The notes under the pieces: generated by a model
Databases searched by the model: none
What the model saw: only the letters and a program-made list of their open reading frames with translations
What the model was told of the DNA's origin: nothing
Shown: positions 1 through 6,407 of the stretch, one piece after another
How the letters are laid out: each line of letters begins with the position of its first letter
Numbering within the stretch: the first letter of the stretch is position 1
From: Candidatus Saccharibacteria bacterium UBA5170
GTDB taxonomy: Bacteria; Patescibacteriota; Saccharimonadia; Saccharimonadales; Saccharimonadaceae
Assembly (NCBI GenBank): GCA_002413425.1
Contig: DHWY01000002.1
Coordinates: 60,172-76,438, forward strand
Reading direction: 5' to 3'
DNA: 16,267 bases
Made by a program: the position numbers and the translations under genes

Positions 1-311
1 CTATCTACGCGAACTTCAAGTTCATTCATTGATTTAATAAATTGATTTTCGAGATCTATATCGTAGTAGTTTGAGAGCACAAGGATAGACCATAAACAGT
101 CTGAGAGTTCGTGTTTCAGTTTTTCATCAATATCATCCATTGAACGATAGCCACTTTTAGCCATGATAATTTTACTTAAATCACCGACATCTCCGACAAA
201 TCCAGCCATTAGTTTGTTGCCATCCCATGCGCTACCGTGGTCGCGTGCATTGAGTTGATTATATTTTTCTCGTACTCGTACTGCCGCTTCTAATAGTTCT
301 TTGTAAGTCAT
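1..311 (-). CDS. MazG-like nucleotide pyrophosphohydrolase (3' end missing)
   Basis: 103 residues are visible before the gene runs off the left edge. The protein starts MTYKELLEAAVRVREKYNQL and is all-helical. MazG/dUTPase-superfamily enzymes hydrolyse (d)NTPs to NMP and PPi with Mg2+ held by an ExxE...ExxD helix bundle. Here the second pair is seen clearly as E68-x-x-D71 in HELSDCLWSIL, followed by the typical YYDIDLENQFIKSMNELE tail. The first pair is D41-x-x-D44 (GDVGDLSK) instead of the usual E-x-x-E. The ATG at 311 is chosen because a TGCTACAAT extended -10 lies 6 nt upstream and there is no Shine-Dalgarno sequence. The likely role is house-cleaning of nucleotides. The family call rests on motif and helix pattern only, and the C-terminus is not visible. 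Confidence 0.72.
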   Translation of the reverse strand, partial: MTYKELLEAAVRVREKYNQLNARDHGSAWDGNKLMAGFVGDVGDLSKIIMAKSGYRSMDDIDEKLKHELSDCLWSILVLSNYYDIDLENQFIKSMNELEVRVD

Positions 312-317
312 GCTTAC

Positions 318-326
318 ATTGTAGCA
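318..326 (-). promoter_or_regulatory. Extended -10 promoter of the mazG-like gene
   Basis: The minus strand reads TGC-TACAAT (plus-strand ATTGTAGCA). Six nucleotides separate it from the ATG at 311, so a transcript starting about 7 nt after the -10 would begin at the start codon. The 12-nt block GTTTGCTACAAT is identical to the one before the second pilin gene. Confidence 0.6.
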
Positions 327-332
327 AACAAA

Positions 333-356
333 AGAACTCCTAATAGTAGAAGTTCT
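333..356. repeat. Inverted repeat over the mazG-like -35 region
   Basis: AGAACTCCT (333-341) and AGAAGTTCT (348-356) form a 9-bp stem with one mismatch and a 6-nt AATAGT loop. It is centred where the -35 of the minus-strand promoter would sit, so it could be an operator. It could also be a weak terminator. No run of T follows on the minus strand, and a short T/A mixture follows on the plus strand. Confidence 0.4.
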
Positions 357-371
357 TAAGTATAACCATTT

Positions 372-518
372 TGGCTGGGATGGAGGGATATCGCTTCGTT
401 TTACTTCGCTCCTCCGCTTGTTTGCAAAATGAGCAAGCTAATTTTGCTGCTCGGCGCTACGCCGAACCCCCGAATACGTTTTGCTGCGCAAAACTATCGG
501 GAGTTCGGATCGCTCCGA
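372..518. repeat. Palindrome-rich stretch with two displaced tRNA-Gln fragments
   Basis: No gene is convincing here. Positions 372-389 repeat exactly the 18 nt TGGCTGGGATGGAGGGAT found at 562-579, which is the CCA end, acceptor strand and part of the T-arm of the intact tRNA-Gln. Positions 463-477 repeat exactly the next 15 nt of that tRNA (581-595). In the intact tRNA these blocks are 1 nt apart; here they are 73 nt apart. The stretch also holds hairpins 424-447 (GCAAAAT/ATTTTGC), 451-465 (TCGGCG-CTA-CGCCGA), a long one at 462-508 (inner GTTTTGC-TGC-GCAAAAC plus an outer stem of about 14 bp with one mismatch and one bulge), and 505-518 (TCGGA/TCCGA). It may be a tRNA remnant broken by a small insertion, or a repeat family that carries tRNA-like arms. 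Confidence 0.6.
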
Positions 519-529
519 CCACGGCACGC

Positions 530-554
530 AAAAACCCGACCAAAAAGGTCGGGT
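530..554 (-). terminator. Intrinsic terminator of tRNA-Gln
   Basis: On the minus strand there is a perfect 8-bp hairpin, ACCCGACC-TTTTT-GGTCGGGT, followed directly by further T residues (the plus-strand A run 530-534). It starts 7 nt after the tRNA CCA end, as expected for a single-tRNA transcript. Confidence 0.85.
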
Positions 555-561
555 CTATGCG

Positions 562-636
562 TGGCTGGGATGGAGGGATTCGAACCCCCGAATACTAGTA
601 CCAGAAACTAGCGCCTTACCACTTGGCCACATCCCA
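562..636 (-). tRNA. tRNA-Gln (anticodon CUG)
   Basis: The 75-nt minus-strand gene folds as a full cloverleaf with encoded CCA. The acceptor TGGGATG pairs with CATCCCA and the discriminator is G. The D-arm is GCC/GGC. The anticodon stem CTAGT/ACTAG holds the 7-nt loop TTCTGGT, giving anticodon CTG, which reads CAG (Gln). The T-arm GGGGG/CCCTC encloses TTCGAAT. The U1-A72 acceptor pair and overall sequence match bacterial tRNA-Gln. A terminator lies immediately downstream, and a TGGTATAAT extended -10 sits about 72 nt upstream. Confidence 0.95.
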
Positions 637-707
637 TTAGTAACGTGATTGTTTTGGATTATGACGATACGCGTTTAACACTTTACGACATAACCAAAAC
701 ATGGGTA

Positions 708-716
708 ATTATACCA
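708..716 (-). promoter_or_regulatory. Extended -10, probable tRNA-Gln promoter
   Basis: The minus strand reads TGG-TATAAT, a perfect extended -10. Transcription would start near 701, giving a leader of about 65 nt before the tRNA. A weaker CATAAT element lies closer to the tRNA, so the choice is not certain. Confidence 0.5.
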
Positions 717-726
717 TGACATCAGG

Positions 727-732
727 TATACT
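727..732 (+). promoter_or_regulatory. -10 element of the RNA m5U methyltransferase gene
   Basis: TATACT ends 6 nt before the ATG at 739. No purine-rich Shine-Dalgarno site fits, so a leaderless mRNA is predicted. It faces away from the tRNA promoter about 11 nt to the left. Confidence 0.5.
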
Positions 733-738
733 GGATAG

Positions 739-2064
739 ATGAGCAAAAAATCTTTACCTATTGTTAACGTTACGCTAGACAAAATCGTCGGGGGAGGGCA
801 GTCACTTGGCACCCTCGAGGGCGGTCGTAAACTTTTCGTATGGGGTGGACTTCCCGGCGAAACCGTCGAAGTTCAAATGACCAAAAAGAAGTCAAACTTG
901 GCCGAAGGCGTCGTGATTGAATTAATTACGCCCAGCACCGAGCGCGTTAACCCCCGTGACGAAGACAGTTATCTGTCGACCAGCCCGTGGCAAATCATGA
1001 GCTTTGAAAGCGAACAGCACTACAAAGCCGCTTTAATCGAAGAGGCTTTCGAACTGCACGACATCGTGCTACCTAACACAATCGAAGTTTATAGTGACGA
1101 TAAACAATACGAATACCGTAACAAGATTGAATTTAGCTGGTACTGGGACAAAGAAAAAGATCGTCTCGATCTGTCGTTTTTCCGACGCGGCACGCACGGC
1201 AAAATACCTGTTAACGGCACCAGTTTGGCCCACCCCAGCATTAACCAGGCGGCAACCGCCCTACGCGACCTGCTGCGCACCAAGCCAGACCTCCGCGCCT
1301 TTATGCTTAAAACTGTCCTGGTACGCTGTGACGCCAAGGGGAACGTTGCCCTTCAGCTCTACGTTAAAGACCAAGCCTTCGTCCAGTTGACCGGATCGGA
1401 GCTAGAACTGCTAAAAGAGAATGGCAACATCGTTGGTTTTGAACTAATTTTCTCTAATCCAAAAAGCCCAGCCAGCGTCATCACTGAGCGCCTGCAATCA
1501 TGGGGTACAACCAACCTGACCGATACAATCCTTACGGTTCCATTCACGTATGCCGTCGAAGGATTTTTTCAAATCAATATTCCCGTTTACGAACAAGCCC
1601 TGCGCGACATGAAGGAGTGGGTGAGTGCCGATAAACCGGCCGTCGACCTGTACAGCGGCGTCGGTACGATTGGCCTGACTATCGGTGGCCAGAGCGTCAC
1701 CATGGTAGAGATCAACGAACACGCCGTCAGGGAAATGAAGCGCAATATCACCGCTTTGGACCGTGAAAAAGCTGTCAAGGCTATCTTGGCACCCAGCGAG
1801 AGCGCCCTCGAGTATATTATCAGCGACGCTACAATTATCGTTGACCCGCCACGGGCCGGCTTGCATGAGGACGTCGTCAAAAAACTGCTCGAAACCAAGC
1901 CCGACCGCATCATTTATTTGTCGTGTAACCCCGTTACCCAAGCCCGTGACGTCGCCCGTCTAGCCGAAGTCTACGGTGTTAAATATCATCGTGGTTATAA
2001 TTTCTTCCCACGAACACCACACATCGAACACCTAGTCATCCTCGACCGTATTTCAAAAGCATAA
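739..2064 (+). CDS. TrmA/RlmD-family RNA (uracil-5-)-methyltransferase
   Basis: The 441-residue protein transfers a methyl group from SAM to C5 of a uridine in rRNA or tRNA. An N-terminal TRAM domain (about 5-65, KIVGGGQSLGTL...) binds RNA. The central region (about 80-270) carries RNA-recognition elements. The C-terminal Rossmann methyltransferase shows FFQIN (276-280), the SAM loop DLYSGVGTIG (303-312), DPPRAG (369-374), the catalytic nucleophile C396 in SCNP (395-398), and E430 in HIEHLVIL as the likely general base. RlmD-type enzymes usually bind a [4Fe-4S] cluster through four cysteines before the central domain. Here the only cysteines are C197 and C396, so the cluster is absent. Motifs do not separate the rRNA targets (U747, U1939) from tRNA U54. 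The ATG is supported by TATACT 6 nt upstream. Confidence 0.92.
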   Translation: MSKKSLPIVNVTLDKIVGGGQSLGTLEGGRKLFVWGGLPGETVEVQMTKKKSNLAEGVVIELITPSTERVNPRDEDSYLSTSPWQIMSFESEQHYKAALIEEAFELHDIVLPNTIEVYSDDKQYEYRNKIEFSWYWDKEKDRLDLSFFRRGTHGKIPVNGTSLAHPSINQAATALRDLLRTKPDLRAFMLKTVLVRCDAKGNVALQLYVKDQAFVQLTGSELELLKENGNIVGFELIFSNPKSPASVITERLQSWGTTNLTDTILTVPFTYAVEGFFQINIPVYEQALRDMKEWVSADKPAVDLYSGVGTIGLTIGGQSVTMVEINEHAVREMKRNITALDREKAVKAILAPSESALEYIISDATIIVDPPRAGLHEDVVKKLLETKPDRIIYLSCNPVTQARDVARLAEVYGVKYHRGYNFFPRTPHIEHLVILDRISKA

Positions 2065-2070
2065 TATTTG

Positions 2071-2098
2071 TTGTAATCTCCTGCATATTTGGTACAAT
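2071..2098 (+). promoter_or_regulatory. Promoter of the RCC1 pilin gene
   Basis: TTGTAA (2071-2076), a 16-nt spacer, then TGG-TACAAT (extended -10, 2090-2098). The ATG at 2105 is 6 nt further, with no Shine-Dalgarno sequence, so a leaderless mRNA is predicted. Confidence 0.6.
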
Positions 2099-2104
2099 TA
2101 AGCC

Positions 2105-4306
2105 ATGAGAAAAATCGTAAACGGTTTTACTATAGTCGAGCTTTTAGTCGTTATATCAGTTATCGGTATCCTTGCTACCATTAGCATGATCAGTTTTACT
2201 CGTTACCAAGCCGATTCACGAGATACACAACGGTCGTCAAAAGCAACTATCTTGACAGAGGCCCTCGAAAAGTACTACGACGCCAATGGCGAATATCCTG
2301 GCTGTCTAGCGGTCAGCGGAGCGGGAGCTACTGTCACGACGAGTATCCTGCCTGGCGTTGAACTAAATACACTGTTGACGCCGAAAAGTGCCTCGACGGA
2401 TACCAACTCTATTAAATGTCAGGACTTGGTTGTCGGTGGGCCGGACATATTTGCCTATGTTGGCGATGGCAGCGCGGCCTGTAACAGCGGCTCGGCTTGT
2501 CTGACTTTTACATTAAAGTATACAGAAGAAGCTACGGGACTTATCAAGACCATTACCAGTCGACGCACGACAGCCCCTACGACTCCACTGAACGTTGTGG
2601 CTACAACAAACTCTTCGACTCAAATTACCGTCAGTTGGAATAGTGCCCCAGAAGCCGTATCGTATAACCTTGAGTACTCGCCAAACAGTAACTTTACGGG
2701 TTCAACCTTTATCAATGGCGCTACCGGTACGAGTCGGGCAGTCACGGGACTAGCGTCAGGTCAGCGCTACTACTTTAGAATATACATTGTTACAAACTTA
2801 GCAACGGGTCAGGCTTCGTCGTCGGCCACCGCCGTCACCACGCTCAACGCGCCAAGTGCTCCAACCGTCGCCGCCTCAACCCCATCTAGCATCACGACCT
2901 ACAGCTGGCCAGCCATAGCCTGTCCAGCCAGTGCAACGGCCCGTTACCAGTATCGTTATGTCATAAATTACACTGGCGGCTACACTTCGGTTTGGTACGG
3001 GCCGATTGCAGGGCTTTCGTCGACTTTGGACACGTCAGGTGCCGTCTATACCTACACGGGCCAAGTGCAGGCCCAGTGCTACAACGCTATTGCAACGAGT
3101 GCTTGGAGCACAACCGGACAGGCAAGCTACTCCCGACCTGATGGCTGGTCTAGTATTGCCGGTGGCTACGGCCATACCTGCGCCATCGATTCGCTGGGTA
3201 AAGCCTACTGTTGGGGATACAACTGGTATGGTCAACTTGGTAACAACTCGACCGTTGACAGCGCGGTACCGGTTGCCGTATACACCGGCGGCGTGCTCAG
3301 CGGCAAGACACTGGTGTCAATTGTGACCGGCGACTACCATACCTGCGCCATCGATTCGCTGGGCAAAGCCTACTGTTGGGGAAATGATGGAGACTACGGT
3401 GAACTCGGCAACAACTCAATCGTCAACAGCTCGGTTCCAGTTGCCGTATACACCGGCGGCGTGCTCAATGGCAAAACGATAGTGTCTATTTCGGCAAGTG
3501 AAATTAATACCTGCGCCATCGATTCGCTGGGTAAAGCTTACTGTTGGGGGAACAACCAATTCGGCGCGCTTGGCACCGGCGCAACTGGCTCGTACAGCGC
3601 GGTTCCGAACGCCGTCAACACCGCCGGCGTGCTGAGCGGCAAGACACTGGTAACGATCGGGCTACAGCAGTTTGCGGTGTGCGCCTTGGATTCCGCCGGG
3701 GCTGCTTACTGTTGGGGAGGTAACAACGCCGCTGGTGGGCTTGGTAACAACTCGACTATTAACAGCTATGTTCCGGTCGCTGTATACACCGGTGGCGTGC
3801 TGAGCGGCAAGGTGCTGGTGTCGATTAGCGGTGGTTCTGCCTACAGCTGCGTCATCGATTCGCTGGGCAAAGCCTATTGTTGGGGGAGTGGTTCCTTTGG
3901 TAACCTGGGCAACAACACAACGGCTGGCGTCCAGACGGTTCCGGTCGCCGTATACACCGGCGGCGTGCTCAGCGGCAAGGTAATTGTATCAATGGCTAGC
4001 ATGAATGAAACTAACTGCGCCATTACTGCCGACAGCAAGGTCTACTGTTGGGGGGCAGGCGACGGCGGCCAGCTCGGCAACAACACAACTACCCAGCTCA
4101 ACCCCATTCCTATGGCGGTTACCACTAGCGGTGTCCTGAGTGGCAAAACGATAACGACCACGTCCGCTGCAATGGGTTATTTCAACTCCTGCGTCATTGC
4201 CTCCGTTAACCAAGCTTATTGCTGGGGGGATAATACTTATGGTCAACTCGGCAATAACTCACACACCAGCAGTTTAGTTCCTATTACTACATTGCCACCA
4301 CTTTAA
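2105..4306 (+). CDS. Type IV pilin-like protein with FnIII-like and seven RCC1 repeats
   Basis: The 733-residue protein begins with a short class III prepilin leader cleaved after G7, then F8-TIVELLVVI with E12 (Glu5 of the mature pilin), the hallmark of type IV pilin or pseudopilin assembly. The pilin module runs to about 155 and has four cysteines (67, 105, 126, 132). An FnIII domain follows (about 157-247) and a second beta-sandwich-like domain (about 248-345). The rest is seven RCC1 repeats of about 55-58 residues, each with C-x9-C-W-G (pairs start at C359, C414, C470, C526, C582, C638, C696) and a G-x-LG turn. Seven repeats fit one closed seven-bladed propeller, and the paired cysteines suggest a disulfide in each blade. 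It is inferred to be an exported surface protein displaying an adhesive propeller on or beside the pilus. Ordinary pilins are about 130-200 residues, so it could instead be a minor tip pilin. The target is unknown. Confidence 0.88.
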   Translation: MRKIVNGFTIVELLVVISVIGILATISMISFTRYQADSRDTQRSSKATILTEALEKYYDANGEYPGCLAVSGAGATVTTSILPGVELNTLLTPKSASTDTNSIKCQDLVVGGPDIFAYVGDGSAACNSGSACLTFTLKYTEEATGLIKTITSRRTTAPTTPLNVVATTNSSTQITVSWNSAPEAVSYNLEYSPNSNFTGSTFINGATGTSRAVTGLASGQRYYFRIYIVTNLATGQASSSATAVTTLNAPSAPTVAASTPSSITTYSWPAIACPASATARYQYRYVINYTGGYTSVWYGPIAGLSSTLDTSGAVYTYTGQVQAQCYNAIATSAWSTTGQASYSRPDGWSSIAGGYGHTCAIDSLGKAYCWGYNWYGQLGNNSTVDSAVPVAVYTGGVLSGKTLVSIVTGDYHTCAIDSLGKAYCWGNDGDYGELGNNSIVNSSVPVAVYTGGVLNGKTIVSISASEINTCAIDSLGKAYCWGNNQFGALGTGATGSYSAVPNAVNTAGVLSGKTLVTIGLQQFAVCALDSAGAAYCWGGNNAAGGLGNNSTINSYVPVAVYTGGVLSGKVLVSISGGSAYSCVIDSLGKAYCWGSGSFGNLGNNTTAGVQTVPVAVYTGGVLSGKVIVSMASMNETNCAITADSKVYCWGAGDGGQLGNNTTTQLNPIPMAVTTSGVLSGKTITTTSAAMGYFNSCVIASVNQAYCWGDNTYGQLGNNSHTSSLVPITTLPPL
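3179..4230 (+). repeat. Tandem RCC1-coding DNA repeats (7 units, about 165-174 bp)
   Basis: The first Cys codon of each unit falls at 3179, 3344, 3512, 3680, 3848, 4016 and 4190. Units 1, 2, 3 and 5 are nearly identical over about 38 bp (all contain CATCGATTCGCTGGG). A second conserved block codes for PVAVYTGGVLSGK. Units 4, 6 and 7 have diverged, so the array mixes recent and old duplications and could change unit number by recombination. Confidence 0.8.
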
Positions 4307-4354
4307 TTCACATCACTGTAATCATAACTTTTAACAACCGTAAGGTAAAATACT

Positions 4355-4675
4355 ATGAAACTGAATAAAAAGAAACTTATCTATATCACCGTCGCAATAT
4401 TATTAGTCATCTCTGCTTCAATTGGAACGGTTTTTGTACTAAAAGGGTTCCAAAAGAGCAATAGCGTCCAGGTCACAACTAAAAATACAAAAGAACAGGC
4501 TGATATACTAAAGGCACAGGCGCTACAGGCAGCCAAAGCAAACGAGACCGCCAAAGCAAAACAATTATTACAAGAAGCACGACAAATTTATAAAGATACC
4601 AATAATCTGGATGGCGTTGCTGGAACAGATGCACAATTATATTTGATCGACCATCCAAGATACCCAGCCAAATAA
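4355..4675 (+). CDS. Small membrane-anchored helical protein between two pilin genes
   Basis: I do not recognise a family for this 106-residue protein. A basic start (MKLNKKK) precedes one transmembrane helix (about 8-31, LIYITVAILLVISASIGTVF). After it comes a roughly 75-residue polar, Ala/Lys/Gln-rich region. Residues about 47-80 (EQADILKAQALQAAKANETA, then KAKQLLQEARQIYKD) read like one TPR-type helical hairpin. The predicted topology is a cytoplasmic N-terminus with an outside C-terminus. It has no cysteine. It sits 48 nt after the RCC1 pilin gene and 56 nt before the next pilin. TAAGG about 9 nt before the ATG could be a weak Shine-Dalgarno site, and TAAAAT lies only 3 nt upstream, so the start mechanism is unclear. 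An accessory role in pilus anchoring or assembly is suggested by position only. Confidence 0.75.
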   Translation: MKLNKKKLIYITVAILLVISASIGTVFVLKGFQKSNSVQVTTKNTKEQADILKAQALQAAKANETAKAKQLLQEARQIYKDTNNLDGVAGTDAQLYLIDHPRYPAK

Positions 4676-4716
4676 CAATATAACTTAGTGTTAATATGGG
4701 TAGTTTTGCTTATGTT

Positions 4717-4725
4717 TGCTACAAT
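4717..4725 (+). promoter_or_regulatory. Extended -10 promoter of the second pilin gene
   Basis: TGC-TACAAT lies 6 nt before the ATG at 4732, the same geometry as the first pilin. This decides the start: an upstream in-frame ATG at 4696 would place the promoter inside the gene and add residues before the prepilin leader. Confidence 0.62.
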
Positions 4726-4731
4726 AACATC

Positions 4732-6363
4732 ATGAGAAAAATCATAAGCGGTTTTACTATCGTCGAATTATTAGTCGTTATTGCAGTTATCGGCATTCTT
4801 ACCACCATTAGTCTTATTAGTTTCACCCGTTACCAAGCCGATTCACGAGATACACAACGCTCGTCAAAAACAACCATCCTAGCTGAGGCGCTCGAAAAGT
4901 ATTACGATAAAAACGGCGAATATCCTGGCTGTAGCGCCGTTAGTGATTCAAATGCAGCAACTGTCACGACAACCGTCCTGCCTGGCGTTGAACTCAACAC
5001 ACTTTTGACACCAAAAAGCGCACCAACGGACACTAACTCTATTACATGTACGGATATCACTGGCGCCGCTGGTGAAGCTGATGTGTTTGCCTACGTTGGC
5101 GATGGAAGTACTGCCTGTACGAGTGGTCAATCTTGTCTATCGTGGACATTAAAGTATAAAGAAGAGAGTACTGGGCTGATCAAGTCGATTACAAGCCGAC
5201 GGACGACATCAATTGCAACTGCTGGTGATACGACCCTAACCTCCACCGGCATTAGTTTTACGCAAATTAACCTCAGCTGGACAACTGTCGACAATGCCCT
5301 AAGCTACACCATTCAACGAGCGACCAATAACCTCTTTACTGTCAATATGGTCCAATCAACCTCCGCGACCACCTCAGCGTCAGCCACCGGCCTTACTGCC
5401 GGAACGATCTACTATTTCCGCGTGATGCCGAACGCCACGGGGAGCACAGGCAACTGGTCCAATACAGCCAGTACCATGACGGGTCAGCTCGCCACGCCTG
5501 TCGCGGCTGCAACGACCAATTCAACCTCGCAGATTACCCTCAGCTGGGGCGCGGTCTCACTAGCGACCAGTTACACGGTTAACCGCTCGTTGGCGAGCAC
5601 TTTTACCACACCGACAGTATTTTCGGGAATCACAACCACAAGTAGCGTCTCAACCGGTCTAGCACCGGGTACGACATACTATTTCCGGGTACAGGCCGTC
5701 GCCCCCACTGATACCAGCGACTGGTCTGCCACAAAGAGCGCCACCACCACCATCAACCCTCCAGCGGGCGCGCCCAGCGTCACCGCCGCAATGTCCGGTA
5801 CAACTGCCATTGGCACAGCCAGCGTCGTTACCTGCGCCGCAGGGACACCAATGTACCAATTGCAGTACCGCAGTACCAGTACCCTCACCAACGGAGCCTG
5901 GTCAGCCTGGACCGGTTGGTCAACCACTCGCACTATGAGCGTCGCCACGACTCAGGGACGCCAGTACGGTTTCGAAGCTCACGCCTACTGCGCTGGTACC
6001 AACGCGAACAGCACCGTCTCGGCCCTCAGCAATATCGCTACGACGATTAGCCAAATCAGCACGCCGTCAGCTCCGACCTATGCAACACCATCGTATTTTC
6101 ATTCAGGTGTCAGCGCCATCGTCAATTACACATCCCACTGCCCGTCTGGCACGTCACTATACAACGATACTTTCCGTACGGTAGACTGGTACGGAGGGGC
6201 CTGGGGCCCGCATCCATTCGGCTATAGTGACGCTTGGCAAAACTTTAGCGACGGCCTCAACCATTACGTTAGCTATTATGGCAAAAACCAATGTAAAACA
6301 TCTTGGGACACCTCGGCCCTCTCGGCGGAGTCCTACCATTCAACCCTTGTTTATCCACAGTAA
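4732..6363 (+). CDS. Type IV pilin-like protein with FnIII-like domains
   Basis: From the ATG at 4732 the protein has 543 residues. The leader MRKIISG is cleaved before F8-TIVELLVVI with E12. The first roughly 158 residues are nearly the same as in the RCC1 pilin upstream, including the four cysteines (67, 106, 129, 135). Distal parts differ: FnIII-like domains at about 163-250 and 252-341 (each with SW near the start and Y-Y-F-R-V near the end), a third diverged one at about 344-440 with C368 and C420, and a C-terminal Trp/Tyr-rich domain (about 443-543) with C470 and C521. Very high Thr/Ser content fits an exported stalk. It probably forms or decorates the same pilus as its neighbour, with a different binding end. 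No terminator separates it from the next gene, 44 nt on. Confidence 0.87.
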   Translation: MRKIISGFTIVELLVVIAVIGILTTISLISFTRYQADSRDTQRSSKTTILAEALEKYYDKNGEYPGCSAVSDSNAATVTTTVLPGVELNTLLTPKSAPTDTNSITCTDITGAAGEADVFAYVGDGSTACTSGQSCLSWTLKYKEESTGLIKSITSRRTTSIATAGDTTLTSTGISFTQINLSWTTVDNALSYTIQRATNNLFTVNMVQSTSATTSASATGLTAGTIYYFRVMPNATGSTGNWSNTASTMTGQLATPVAAATTNSTSQITLSWGAVSLATSYTVNRSLASTFTTPTVFSGITTTSSVSTGLAPGTTYYFRVQAVAPTDTSDWSATKSATTTINPPAGAPSVTAAMSGTTAIGTASVVTCAAGTPMYQLQYRSTSTLTNGAWSAWTGWSTTRTMSVATTQGRQYGFEAHAYCAGTNANSTVSALSNIATTISQISTPSAPTYATPSYFHSGVSAIVNYTSHCPSGTSLYNDTFRTVDWYGGAWGPHPFGYSDAWQNFSDGLNHYVSYYGKNQCKTSWDTSALSAESYHSTLVYPQ

Positions 6364-6407
6364 TACACGTAAGGCGATTTCAAATTGTTACCAAGAAAGG
6401 TCAAATA

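Noticed and set aside
371..611. Open frames on the plus strand ending in WDGGIRTPEY and GMEGFEPPNTS
   Set aside because: They are antisense readings through the tRNA-Gln gene and its repeat copy, a common false gene call.
1498..1941. Long minus-strand open frame inside the methyltransferase gene
   Set aside because: The plus-strand frame has all family motifs; the antisense frame has no recognisable domain or start signal.
3179..4230. CRISPR array
   Set aside because: The periodic repeats are in frame, 165-174 bp long, and code for RCC1 blades.
4696..4731. Upstream ATG for the second pilin
   Set aside because: It would put residues before the short prepilin leader and place the TGCTACAAT promoter inside the gene.
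6303..6407. Upstream ATG for the 6408 gene
   Set aside because: It overlaps the pilin gene's end in another frame and lacks a start signal; ATG 6408 has AAAGG upstream and leads straight into the membrane helix.
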